The notes beneath the pieces were generated by a model. It was not told the DNA's origin. It worked only from the letters and a program-made list of their open reading frames with translations, and made no database searches. The translations under genes were made by a program, and so were the position numbers. Positions 19,150 through 28,713 of a stretch of 64,000 nt of DNA are shown here, piece after piece. Positions within the stretch are counted from its first letter, which is position 1, and every line of letters starts with the position of its first letter. This stretch comes from Lysobacter terrestris. Lineage in GTDB: Bacteria; Pseudomonadota; Gammaproteobacteria; Xanthomonadales; Xanthomonadaceae. The stretch is taken from the NCBI RefSeq assembly GCF_014489475.1, contig NZ_CP060820.1, positions 744,001 to 808,000 on the forward strand. The letters are read 5' to 3'.

Positions 19150-19200
19150 CCCTTCTCCCCGCTCGCGCGGGGGAAGGTGGCGCGAAGCGCCGGATGATGG
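19150..19200. repeat. REP-like palindrome in the nrdA-nrdB gap
   Basis: CCTTCTCCCCGCTCGCGCGGGGGAAGG forms a hairpin and is followed by a GGCGCGAAGCGCC inverted repeat. It resembles the elements at 4379-4426 and 49787-49834. It sits 16 bp upstream of the nrdB start, inside the presumed nrdAB transcript. Confidence 0.7.
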
Positions 19201-19337
19201 GCAAGGCGAAGCGATGCAGCTTCACCGACGATTGCAACCGGGATCCCGCGCTGGGACCGGGACGAAGCAGATGGAGCGGCGGCGACCACATCCCTGCGCG
19301 AGGCCGTCCTGGCAGTCGCGCGCCGCTCCCGAAACGA

Positions 19338-21809
19338 TTACTGGCAGGCCTCGCAGGCCTCCGGGTTCTCCAGCGAACAGGCCAATGCCTGCTGCTCGCT
19401 GTAGGCCGGCGCCGGCGTTGCCGAAACGGTTGCCTTGGCGATCCGCGTGGCCGGCCGCGAGCGCAGGTAGTAGGTGGTCTTCAGCTTCGACTTCCACGCG
19501 TACATGTACATCGACGACAGGCGACCGATGTTCGGGCTCTCCATGAACAGGTTGAGCGACTGCGACTGGTCGAGGTACGGGCCGCGTGCGGCGGCCAGGT
19601 CGATCAGCGCCTTCTGCGGCAACTCCCACGCGGTGCGGTAGACCGCCTTCAATGCCTCCGGAATCCCCGGCACGGCCTGGATCGAGCCTTCGGCCAGCTT
19701 GATCGCGTCGCGCGTCTGCTCGGTCCACAGGCCGAGCTTCTTCAGCTCGTCGACCAGGTAGCGGTTGATCTGCAGGAAGTCGCCCGACAGCGTCTCGCGC
19801 TTGAACAGGTTGGACACCTGCGGCTCGATGCATTCGTAGCAGCCGGCAATCGACGCGATGGTCGCGGTCGGCGCGATCGCGATCAGCAGCGAGTTGCGCA
19901 GGCCGTGCTGGGCGATGCGCTGCCTGAGCGCGTCCCAGGCCGCGGTTTCGGTCGGAGTGACGCCCCACAGGTCGAACTGCAACGCGCCACCGGCCGCGCG
20001 CGTCTCGGCGTAGGCCGGGTGCGCGCCGTGCTTCTCGGCCAGCTCGCACGAGGCTTCCAGCGCGTGCAGGTAGATGCGCTCGGCGATCTTCGTCGACAGC
20101 TGCAGCGCTTCGACGCCATCGAACGGCAGGCGCAGCTTGAAGAACACGTCCTGCAGGCCCATCACGCCCAGCCCCACCGGGCGCCAGCGCAGGTTGGAGC
20201 GGCGCGCGGTTTCGATCGGGTAGAAGTTGAGGTCGATGACGCGGTCGAGCTGGCGCACCGCGACGCGCACGGTTTCGCCGAGCTTGTCGAAATCGAAGGC
20301 GGACTTGCCGTCGTCGTACAGCGCCACGTGCTGGGCGAGGTTGACCGAGCCCAGGTTGCACACCGCGGTTTCTTCCGCCGAGGTCACCTCGAGGATCTCG
20401 GTGCACAGGTTCGACAGGTGCACCGTGCGGCCCGGACCGACCTGGTTGCAGGTGCGGTTGGAGGCGTCCTTGAAGGTCATCCAGCCGTTACCGGTTTCAC
20501 CGAGCACCTTCATCATCCGCGCATACAGTTCGCGCGCCTTGATCGTCTTGGCGGCCAGGCCCTGCTGTTCGGCCTGCACGTAGGCGCGCTCGAACGCCTC
20601 GCCCCACAGGTCGACGAATTCCGGCACCGCGTGCGGATCGAACAGCGACCAGTCGCCATCGATTTCCACGCGCTGCATGAACAGGTCGGGCACCCAGTTG
20701 GCCAGGTTGAGGTTGTGCGTGCGGCGCGCTTCGTCGCCGGTGTTCTCGCGCAGCTCGAGGAATTCCTCGATGTCGGCGTGCCAGGTTTCCAGGTAGATGC
20801 ACGCGGCGCCCTTGCGCTTGCCGCCCTGGTTCACCGCGGCGACCGAGGCGTCGAGCGTCTTCAGCCACGGCACGATGCCGTTGCTGCGGCCGTTGGTGGA
20901 ACGGATCAGCGAACCGCGCGAACGGATGCGCGAATACGCCTGGCCGATGCCGCCGCTGAACTTGGACAGCTGCGCGACGTCGCCGTAGCGGGCGTAGATG
21001 TCGGTGAGCGAGTCCTGCGGCGAATCCAGCAGGAAGCACGACGACAGCTGCTCGTGGCGGGTGCCGGAATTGAACAGCGTCGGCGAGCTGGGAATGTAGT
21101 CCAGCGACGCCATCAGCCGGTACAGCTCCAGCGCGGCCGACGGCGTGTCGGTCAGCGCCACGGCGATGCGCATGAAGAACTGCTGCGGCGTCTCGATCAC
21201 GCTGCGACGCTGCGGGTGCTTCAGCAGGTAGCGGTCGTACAGCGTGCGCAGGCCGAAGTATTCGAAGCGCTGGGTCTGCGCGGCGTCGATCGCATCGTTG
21301 AACTTGCGCGCGTTGGTTTCGACGGTCTCGCGGATGCGGTCGTTGATCAGGCCCAGTTCGTGGCCGAGCACGATCGACTGCGAGAACGAATGCACGCCCA
21401 GTCCCGCGACTTCCTTGTCGATGTAGCCGGCGAGCAGGCGCGCGGCCAGGCGGGCGTACTGCGGCTCTTCCGCGGTGAACGCGGCGGCGGTGCGGATCGA
21501 CAACTCGTCGAGCTCGCGCGTGGTCGCGCCGTCGTAGATGCCGGCGATGGTCTTGAGCGCGACCCGCATCGGGTCGATCTCGTTGAGGCCGTCGCTGCAG
21601 CGCGTCACCGCGCGCACGATCTTGTTGACGTCGACCGGCTCCTTGCGGCCGTCGCGCTTGGTGATGGCCATGCTCGCCGGCGCGTGCGGCGGGGTCAGGG
21701 CGAAGCTGGATTGCGCGGCGTTCGCCGGCGCAGGCGGAGCGACGTCGAGCGATGGCGTCTCGATCGCGGCGTCCAGCGTATCCACTACAGCTGGGGTCTC
21801 GGTGTTCAT
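19338..21809 (-). CDS. nrdA: Ribonucleotide reductase class Ia, large (catalytic) subunit
   Basis: An 823-residue catalytic subunit that reduces ribonucleoside diphosphates. An N-terminal ATP-cone allosteric domain covers about residues 45-135 (ITKRDGRKEPVDVNKI onward). The ten-stranded barrel follows, with the NLCTEI active-site loop, the IAPTATIASIAGCYECIEP segment, and paired C-terminal tyrosines in the YMYAWKSKLKTTYYLR region. The C-terminal redox pair is present as CEAC in the last residues. The ATG has an AGAGGA site. A cobalamin riboswitch about 270 nt upstream implies repression of this B12-independent enzyme when cobalamin is available. Confidence 0.97.
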   Translation of the reverse strand: MNTETPAVVDTLDAAIETPSLDVAPPAPANAAQSSFALTPPHAPASMAITKRDGRKEPVDVNKIVRAVTRCSDGLNEIDPMRVALKTIAGIYDGATTRELDELSIRTAAAFTAEEPQYARLAARLLAGYIDKEVAGLGVHSFSQSIVLGHELGLINDRIRETVETNARKFNDAIDAAQTQRFEYFGLRTLYDRYLLKHPQRRSVIETPQQFFMRIAVALTDTPSAALELYRLMASLDYIPSSPTLFNSGTRHEQLSSCFLLDSPQDSLTDIYARYGDVAQLSKFSGGIGQAYSRIRSRGSLIRSTNGRSNGIVPWLKTLDASVAAVNQGGKRKGAACIYLETWHADIEEFLELRENTGDEARRTHNLNLANWVPDLFMQRVEIDGDWSLFDPHAVPEFVDLWGEAFERAYVQAEQQGLAAKTIKARELYARMMKVLGETGNGWMTFKDASNRTCNQVGPGRTVHLSNLCTEILEVTSAEETAVCNLGSVNLAQHVALYDDGKSAFDFDKLGETVRVAVRQLDRVIDLNFYPIETARRSNLRWRPVGLGVMGLQDVFFKLRLPFDGVEALQLSTKIAERIYLHALEASCELAEKHGAHPAYAETRAAGGALQFDLWGVTPTETAAWDALRQRIAQHGLRNSLLIAIAPTATIASIAGCYECIEPQVSNLFKRETLSGDFLQINRYLVDELKKLGLWTEQTRDAIKLAEGSIQAVPGIPEALKAVYRTAWELPQKALIDLAAARGPYLDQSQSLNLFMESPNIGRLSSMYMYAWKSKLKTTYYLRSRPATRIAKATVSATPAPAYSEQQALACSLENPEACEACQ

Positions 21810-22082
21810 GGCTGTCCTCTCCGGTGGCTGTGGAGAAGAAGCGAAAGCGGTCGCAGGCGCTGCGATGGACCAACGGCCATCCCGCGCACGGACCGGCCCC
21901 CGCCCCCTCGGGCGAGCCGGCTTCAACGCGGAGGAATGCAAACGGGCGACGGCGCGGGACGCACTCCCGGCATGGTCGACCGTCGCTCCCCGCGGAGACG
22001 CCTGGCCAAACGGAAGGTCCGGACCGCCCTTCGACTTCGGCGCTTGCGCGCTTGGGCCCAGGGCGAACGGATTCCTCCGGTC
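21810..22082 (-). promoter_or_regulatory. Long spacer between riboswitch and nrdA start
   Basis: About 270 nt separate the B12 box from the nrdA ATG. No convincing open reading frame or intrinsic terminator was found on the minus strand. It may contain the riboswitch expression platform or a Rho-dependent termination region; neither can be decided by eye. Confidence 0.4.
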
Positions 22083-22312
22083 GTGGCAGGTTTTCGGGCT
22101 TCCGGTCGGGACGGTCGGCTGTTGCCAGCACACCGCCTTGCCTACTGCGCGTCGCTTCCCAGCTGCATCCCTTTCGGGACCGGGCCAGTGCCGTTGACGC
22201 GGGTCGTTACCAGTTACCGCTGCGGGGCAGCTCCGGAATCGGTCCAATCCATCACGGGATCGACCTCACCGGATTCCCTTTAAGCCTCCCCTTGGCGGGG
22301 TCGGCACCATCG
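22083..22312 (-). promoter_or_regulatory. Cobalamin riboswitch controlling nrdAB
   Basis: On the minus strand the blocks occur in canonical order: GGTGCC (about 22303-22308), AAAGGGAATCCGGTG (about 22267-22281), GGAGCTGCCCCGCAGCGGTAA (about 22215-22235), GGCACTGG, and the B12 box GGAAGCCCGAAAACCTGCC (22085-22103). It parallels the btuB riboswitch at 3912-4131. Cobalamin riboswitches ahead of class Ia nrdAB are known in bacteria that also have a B12-dependent class II reductase (NrdJ). Confidence 0.93.
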
Positions 22313-22363
22313 ACAACCACAAGATAGTGGGGGTCGTTGAATCGGTCAACACAAAATATCGAA

Positions 22364-22396
22364 AACAAAAGGCCGCCCGAAGGCGGCCTTTTCTTC
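22364..22396 (-). terminator. Intrinsic terminator after sucD
   Basis: The perfect stem AAGGCCGCC/GGCGGCCTT with a TTCG-type loop is followed on the minus strand by TTTTGTTTTC. It begins about 20 bp after the sucD stop. A-rich and T-rich flanks on both sides make it potentially bidirectional, insulating nrdAB from sucCD. Confidence 0.9.
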
Positions 22397-22415
22397 GAAC
22401 GATTGCAACAGCGAA

Positions 22416-23291
<876 letters not shown>

Positions 23292-23305
23292 GGGATCGTT
23301 GTTCC

Positions 23306-24472
<1,167 letters not shown>

Positions 24473-24663
24473 GCGTCACCGAGGGGAAAGAAAGAACCCA
24501 CGCCGGGAACGCGGCCAAGGCGGCCGCCGCGCGGGGGCCGGCATTGTCGCCGATCGCGGCGGTCGGGGCAAAACGCCGGGATCGTCCATTGGTCGAACGG
24601 CGCCGCAGCGGAGCCGCCCGCGCCCTGCCTATACTCGGCCGTACACCCCCCGGGATCCCCCGC

Positions 24664-26262
24664 TTGCCCACCCGCCCCGCCGCCGAAGCCGACAGCGCGC
24701 TGCGCCGCGAGCTGCATTTCTTCACCCTGTACCGGCTGCTGGAAGCGGCCCTGCTGACCTTCCTGCTGTTCGGCCCGATCCGCCAGTACCTGAGCGAACC
24801 CCGCGACGAGGGCGTGGCCAAGGCCACCGCGGTCATCTACCTGTTCGTCGCCCTGTTGCTGTTCGTGATCCGCAAGCACGGCGACCTGAGGCTGCAGGCG
24901 CTGGCCGGCGTCGTGTTCGACCTGTTCTTCGGCATCCTCGCCGTGTACGCGATGCCCGGCACGCGCGCGGGCATCGTGCTGATGCTGATGTTCAACGTCG
25001 GCGCGGCCGCACTGCTCCTGCCGGCGCGCCTGGGCATCGGGATCGCGGCGGTCGCGGCGAGCGGCCTGCTGCTCGAATACCTGCTGGGCGGCCCCGACGG
25101 CCGCGGCATCGGCGAACCGCTGATGTTCGCCACCGGTTACCTGGCCATCGCGACCCTGACCAACGTGTTGGGCCGGCAGATGCGCGCGAGCGTCGACCTG
25201 GCCGAACAGCGCGGCGCGGACGCCGCCTCGCTCGCCGAAGTGAACGAACTGATCATCCGGCGCCTGCGCACCGGCGTGCTGCTGGTGGACAGCCACAACA
25301 AGCTGCGCCTCGCCAACGAGGCGGCCATGCTGCTGCTGAGCGATCGTGGCGACGACCCCGGCGAAGGCCGCGACCTGCTCCTCGCCGCCCCGGCCCTGGG
25401 CAAACGGCTGACGACCTGGCGCGACACCGGACGCGCCGACGACACGCCCCTGCAACTGGCCCCGGACCTGCCCGACGTCGTGCCCCGCTTCACCCGGCTG
25501 CGCGCCGGCAGCGACCAGGTGCTGGTCTTCCTCGACGACACCAGCATCGTCTCGCGCCAGGCCGAATCGATGACCCTGGCCACGCTGGGCCGGTTTTCCG
25601 CGAGCCTCGCCCACGAGATCCGCAACCCGCTGGCGGCGATCAACTACGCGGTGCAGCTGCTGGAGGAGTCCAAGGACCTGCCCACCTCCGACCAGCGCCT
25701 GCTGGAGATCGTGCGCCAGCAGGGCCAGCGCATGAACGGCATCGTCGACAACGTGCTGGGACTGGCACGCCGGGATTCGGCGAAGCCGGAGCACGTCGAG
25801 CTGATGGCCTTCACCCGCCGCTTCGTCGACGACTATGCGGTCTCGCACCCGCTCGAACACGATTCATTGAAGGCCACGGGCGCACCGACCTCGCTCATCA
25901 CGATGGTCGACCCCCGGCAGCTGCACCAGGTGCTGACCGCACTGACCTACAACGCCCTGACCTACGGCCGCATGCCCGGGCAGCCGGCGCGGGTCACCGT
26001 GCATGTCTCCGTCGACGATGCCGGCGCCCCGACCATCGACGTGCGCGATCGCGGGCCGGGCGTGCCTGAATCGGTCGTGGGGCAGTTGTTCCGGCCTTTC
26101 TTCACCACCTCGGGCCATGGCACCGGATTGGGCCTGTACATCGCCCGCGAGCTGTGCCGGGCCAACCAGGCCACGCTGGGCTACGTCGCCCTTCCCGGGG
26201 GCGGCGCCTGCTTCCGCATCGCCATGGCCGCGCCCAGTCCCTTGCTGTCCACCGGTAGCTGA
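24664..26262 (+). CDS. pilS: Type IV pilus sensor histidine kinase PilS
   Basis: A 532-residue inner-membrane kinase that controls pilin transcription through PilR. Six hydrophobic helices fill about residues 25-170. A linker/PAS-like region follows (about 195-300). The kinase core has the phospho-acceptor His317 in SLAHEIRNPLAAINY and a C-terminal ATP-binding G-box (GTGLGLYIAREL). A TTG start at 24664 was chosen: it gives the expected protein length and follows a TATACT -10-like hexamer at 24630-24635. No ATG or GTG fits as well. pilR follows after about 97 bp. Confidence 0.93.
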   Translation: MPTRPAAEADSALRRELHFFTLYRLLEAALLTFLLFGPIRQYLSEPRDEGVAKATAVIYLFVALLLFVIRKHGDLRLQALAGVVFDLFFGILAVYAMPGTRAGIVLMLMFNVGAAALLLPARLGIGIAAVAASGLLLEYLLGGPDGRGIGEPLMFATGYLAIATLTNVLGRQMRASVDLAEQRGADAASLAEVNELIIRRLRTGVLLVDSHNKLRLANEAAMLLLSDRGDDPGEGRDLLLAAPALGKRLTTWRDTGRADDTPLQLAPDLPDVVPRFTRLRAGSDQVLVFLDDTSIVSRQAESMTLATLGRFSASLAHEIRNPLAAINYAVQLLEESKDLPTSDQRLLEIVRQQGQRMNGIVDNVLGLARRDSAKPEHVELMAFTRRFVDDYAVSHPLEHDSLKATGAPTSLITMVDPRQLHQVLTALTYNALTYGRMPGQPARVTVHVSVDDAGAPTIDVRDRGPGVPESVVGQLFRPFFTTSGHGTGLGLYIARELCRANQATLGYVALPGGGACFRIAMAAPSPLLSTGS

Positions 26263-26359
26263 CCATCACCGGAATACGAACGATTCAGGCAGACCGTGAC
26301 CGGCCCCGGTTGGCTGGCGGCGGTCCGTTCCGCTATCGTGTCGGCGCGCGGAGGAGCGG

Positions 26360-27838
26360 ATGACGGAAACACGCAGTGCACTGATAGTCGACGACGAGCG
26401 CGATATCCGCGAGCTGCTCGTCATGACGCTTGGCCGCATGGGCCTGCGTTGCGACACCGCCGCCACCCTGGGCGACGCACGCGCGCAGCTGGCGCGCAAC
26501 GCCTATGACCTGTGCCTCACCGACATGCGCCTGCCCGACGGCTCGGGCATGGACCTGATCGCCGAGATCAACCAGAAGCACCCCAACACCCCGGTCGCGA
26601 TGATCACCGCCTTCGGCAACGTCGAAGCGGCGGTGGAGGCCTTGAAGGCCGGCGCCTTCGATTTCGTCGCCAAGCCCGTCGACCTGCCGGTGCTGCGCGA
26701 CCTCGTGCGCCACGCCCTGGACCTGCGCGAGAAGCGCCGCACCCCCGCCCAGGCCGACCCGGTGGCCGCACGCTTCTTCGGCGATTCCCCGGCCATCGCG
26801 ACGCTGCGCCAGACCATCGCCAAGGTTGCGCGCAGCCAGGCCCCGGTCTACATCGTCGGCGAGTCCGGCGTGGGCAAGGAACTCACTGCCCGCACCATCC
26901 ACGAGCAGGGCCCGCGCGCCAACGGCCCGTTCGTGCCGGTCAACTGCGGCGCGATCCCGGCCGAGCTGATGGAAAGCGAGTTCTTCGGCCACAAGAAGGG
27001 CAGCTTCACCGGCGCCCACGCCGACAAGCCGGGCCTGTTCCAGGCTGCCGACGGCGGCACCCTGTTCCTGGACGAAGTCGCCGAGCTGCCGCTGGCCATG
27101 CAGGTCAAGCTGCTGCGCGCGATCCAGGAAAAGTCGATCCGCCCGGTCGGCGCGAATTCCGAAGTCAACGTCGACGTCCGCATCCTCTCGGCCACGCACA
27201 AGAACCTCGCGGCCCTGACCGAAGACGGCCGCTTCCGCCACGACCTGTACTACCGCATCAACGTCATCGAGCTGCGCGTGCCACCGCTGCGCGAACGCCT
27301 CGACGACCTGCCCGGCCTGGCCGAGCGCGTGCTGACCCGCCTCGCCGCCGCCCAGAGCCGGACGATCCCGACGCTGGCGCCGGATGCACTCGAGGCGCTG
27401 CGCGCCCATCCGTTCCCGGGCAACGTGCGCGAGCTGGAAAACATCCTCGAGCGCGCCCTCGCCCTCGCCGACGGCGACCTGATCGAAGCCGGCGACCTGC
27501 GCCTGCCCAAGGCCCCGCCGGCCACCAGCGCCGCAATCGCCGCCGGCCACTCGCCCGTATTCGGCGCCGCCCCGGCCACACTGCCGCAGGCGTCCGCCCC
27601 GCACATGCCCCCACTGGACCCGCGCGCCACCGGCACCCACGCCGCCCTCGACCCGCGCGCCCTGAACCCCCGCGACACCGCCAGCAGCCGCCTGCCCGAA
27701 TACATCGAAGCGATGGAGCGCCAGGCGATCGAACAGGCGCTGCAGGAAAACCGCTTCAACAAGACCCGCACGGCGGCGGCGCTGGGGATCACGTTCCGGG
27801 CGTTGCGGTACAAGCTGAAAAAGCTTGGGATTGATTGA
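26360..27838 (+). CDS. pilR: Type IV pilus response regulator PilR (NtrC family)
   Basis: A 492-residue sigma-54-dependent activator. The receiver domain (residues 5-120) has acidic residues Asp11-Asp12 and the phospho-acceptor Asp55. The AAA+ domain has Walker A GESGVGKE at 167-174 and the sigma-54 contact loop GSFTGA at about 214-219, the usual GAFTGA with Ala replaced by Ser. An Ala/Pro-rich linker (about 385-435) leads to a Fis-type helix-turn-helix at the C-terminus. Its expected target, the pilA promoter, lies just downstream with a sigma-54 core and inverted repeats. Confidence 0.95.
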   Translation: MTETRSALIVDDERDIRELLVMTLGRMGLRCDTAATLGDARAQLARNAYDLCLTDMRLPDGSGMDLIAEINQKHPNTPVAMITAFGNVEAAVEALKAGAFDFVAKPVDLPVLRDLVRHALDLREKRRTPAQADPVAARFFGDSPAIATLRQTIAKVARSQAPVYIVGESGVGKELTARTIHEQGPRANGPFVPVNCGAIPAELMESEFFGHKKGSFTGAHADKPGLFQAADGGTLFLDEVAELPLAMQVKLLRAIQEKSIRPVGANSEVNVDVRILSATHKNLAALTEDGRFRHDLYYRINVIELRVPPLRERLDDLPGLAERVLTRLAAAQSRTIPTLAPDALEALRAHPFPGNVRELENILERALALADGDLIEAGDLRLPKAPPATSAAIAAGHSPVFGAAPATLPQASAPHMPPLDPRATGTHAALDPRALNPRDTASSRLPEYIEAMERQAIEQALQENRFNKTRTAAALGITFRALRYKLKKLGID

Positions 27839-27897
27839 CCCGATCCGTTGTCGAAGATGCTTTAGTCGATCGCGCCCCCATCGGGCATCACAAAAAA

Positions 27898-27944
27898 TGA
27901 CGTCACGCGTCACAACCCTGAGCCCGAGTGACGTAAAACGTCAC
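27898..27944. promoter_or_regulatory. TGACG/CGTCA inverted repeats upstream of pilA (candidate PilR or other activator sites)
   Basis: TGACGTCACGCGTCAC occupies 27898-27913, and a 17-bp inverted repeat GTGACGTAAAACGTCAC occupies 27928-27944. Further GTGAC-type half-sites follow near 27972. They lie about 75-120 bp upstream of the sigma-54 core, a normal position for enhancer sites. The motif does not obviously equal the published Pseudomonas PilR half-sites, so the bound protein is inferred. Confidence 0.6.
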
Positions 27945-28016
27945 ATCACGTAGCGTCCTCTACGTCGCTCCGTGACCTCCTCAGCAGTTTGATGAACAAA
28001 GCCCCATCTGGCCGCT

Positions 28017-28033
28017 TTGGCACGACCTATGCG
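28017..28033 (+). promoter_or_regulatory. Sigma-54 promoter of pilA
   Basis: TTGGCACGACCTATGCG matches the sigma-54 -24/-12 consensus (TGGCACG-N4-TTGC) with one mismatch in the -12 element. It lies about 100 bp upstream of the pilA ATG, giving a leader of about 85 nt. Confidence 0.88.
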
Positions 28034-28131
28034 TAGTAACTTGGGCACGTGCGGCAAGCACGGCAGGGCCGACGGACCGGTACCCCGGGCCAGCCGGCAC
28101 GTGAAATTCAACTACTCCTAGGGGAAACACC

Positions 28132-28548
28132 ATGAAGAAGCAGCAGGGCTTTACGCTGATCGAACTGATGATCGTCGTCGCGATCATCGCCATCCTGGCC
28201 GCCATCGCGCTGCCGGCTTACCGCGACTACACCGTCAAGGCCAAGATCACCAACGCCATCGGCGGCCTCGCCGGCGAGAAGATCAAGGTCGGCGAGAACT
28301 TCGGCCAAGGCGCTGCCATGGCGAACATTTGCGACGGCGTCGCAAAGTGCACCGCCCCCGCCGGCACGCTCATCGGACGCAACATGAGCGGTGGCGTCGA
28401 CGCCCCGGCGAACTGGGTCGAAGTCACCCTGACTCCGTCCTTCCCGTCCGGCCCTGCCGGCCGCATCGTCTGGGAATGCCACCCGACCGACTCCGACGGC
28501 ATCGGCTTCACCGCCACCAATACCCCCGCCGACTGCCCTGCTCCGTAA
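28132..28548 (+). CDS. pilA: Type IV major pilin
   Basis: A 138-residue class IVa prepilin. The six-residue leader MKKQQG is cleaved by PilD before Phe7, in the classical G/FTLIE site with the conserved Glu at mature position 5. The hydrophobic N-terminal alpha-helix covers residues 7-30. Cysteines lie at 67, 73, 116 and 135; the last pair could close the C-terminal D-loop disulfide. The C-terminus is PADCPAP, without the terminal serine used for glycosylation in Pseudomonas group I pilins. A strong AGGGGA ribosome-binding site, a sigma-54 promoter and a terminator indicate a highly expressed monocistronic gene. Confidence 0.97.
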   Translation: MKKQQGFTLIELMIVVAIIAILAAIALPAYRDYTVKAKITNAIGGLAGEKIKVGENFGQGAAMANICDGVAKCTAPAGTLIGRNMSGGVDAPANWVEVTLTPSFPSGPAGRIVWECHPTDSDGIGFTATNTPADCPAP

Positions 28549-28570
28549 TCGGCTGGTGTCGTGATTTTGA

Positions 28571-28600
28571 GAAGCCCCGGGAAACCGGGGCTTCTTCTTT
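28571..28600 (+). terminator. Intrinsic terminator after pilA
   Basis: The stem GAAGCCCCGG/CCGGGGCTTC with a GAAA tetraloop is followed by TTCTTT. It starts 22 bp after the pilA stop and separates pilin transcription from the glycan genes. Confidence 0.9.
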
Positions 28601-28713
28601 GGAAGGTTTTTGAGGTGGCCCTGCGTGGCGCGTCATGATTGCGCCACCAGCGCCACACAAGGGATTAATCGAACGCGCTAAGCTCCGTTCAATCACAATC
28701 CGAAGACCGGAAC

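Noticed and set aside
18453-22283. A 1,276-codon open frame on the plus strand opposite nrdB and nrdA
   Set aside because: It mirrors the third-position bias of the genuine minus-strand genes. Its translation is low-complexity Arg/Ala/Val/Asp-rich with no motifs, while nrdA and nrdB on the other strand are complete and conserved.
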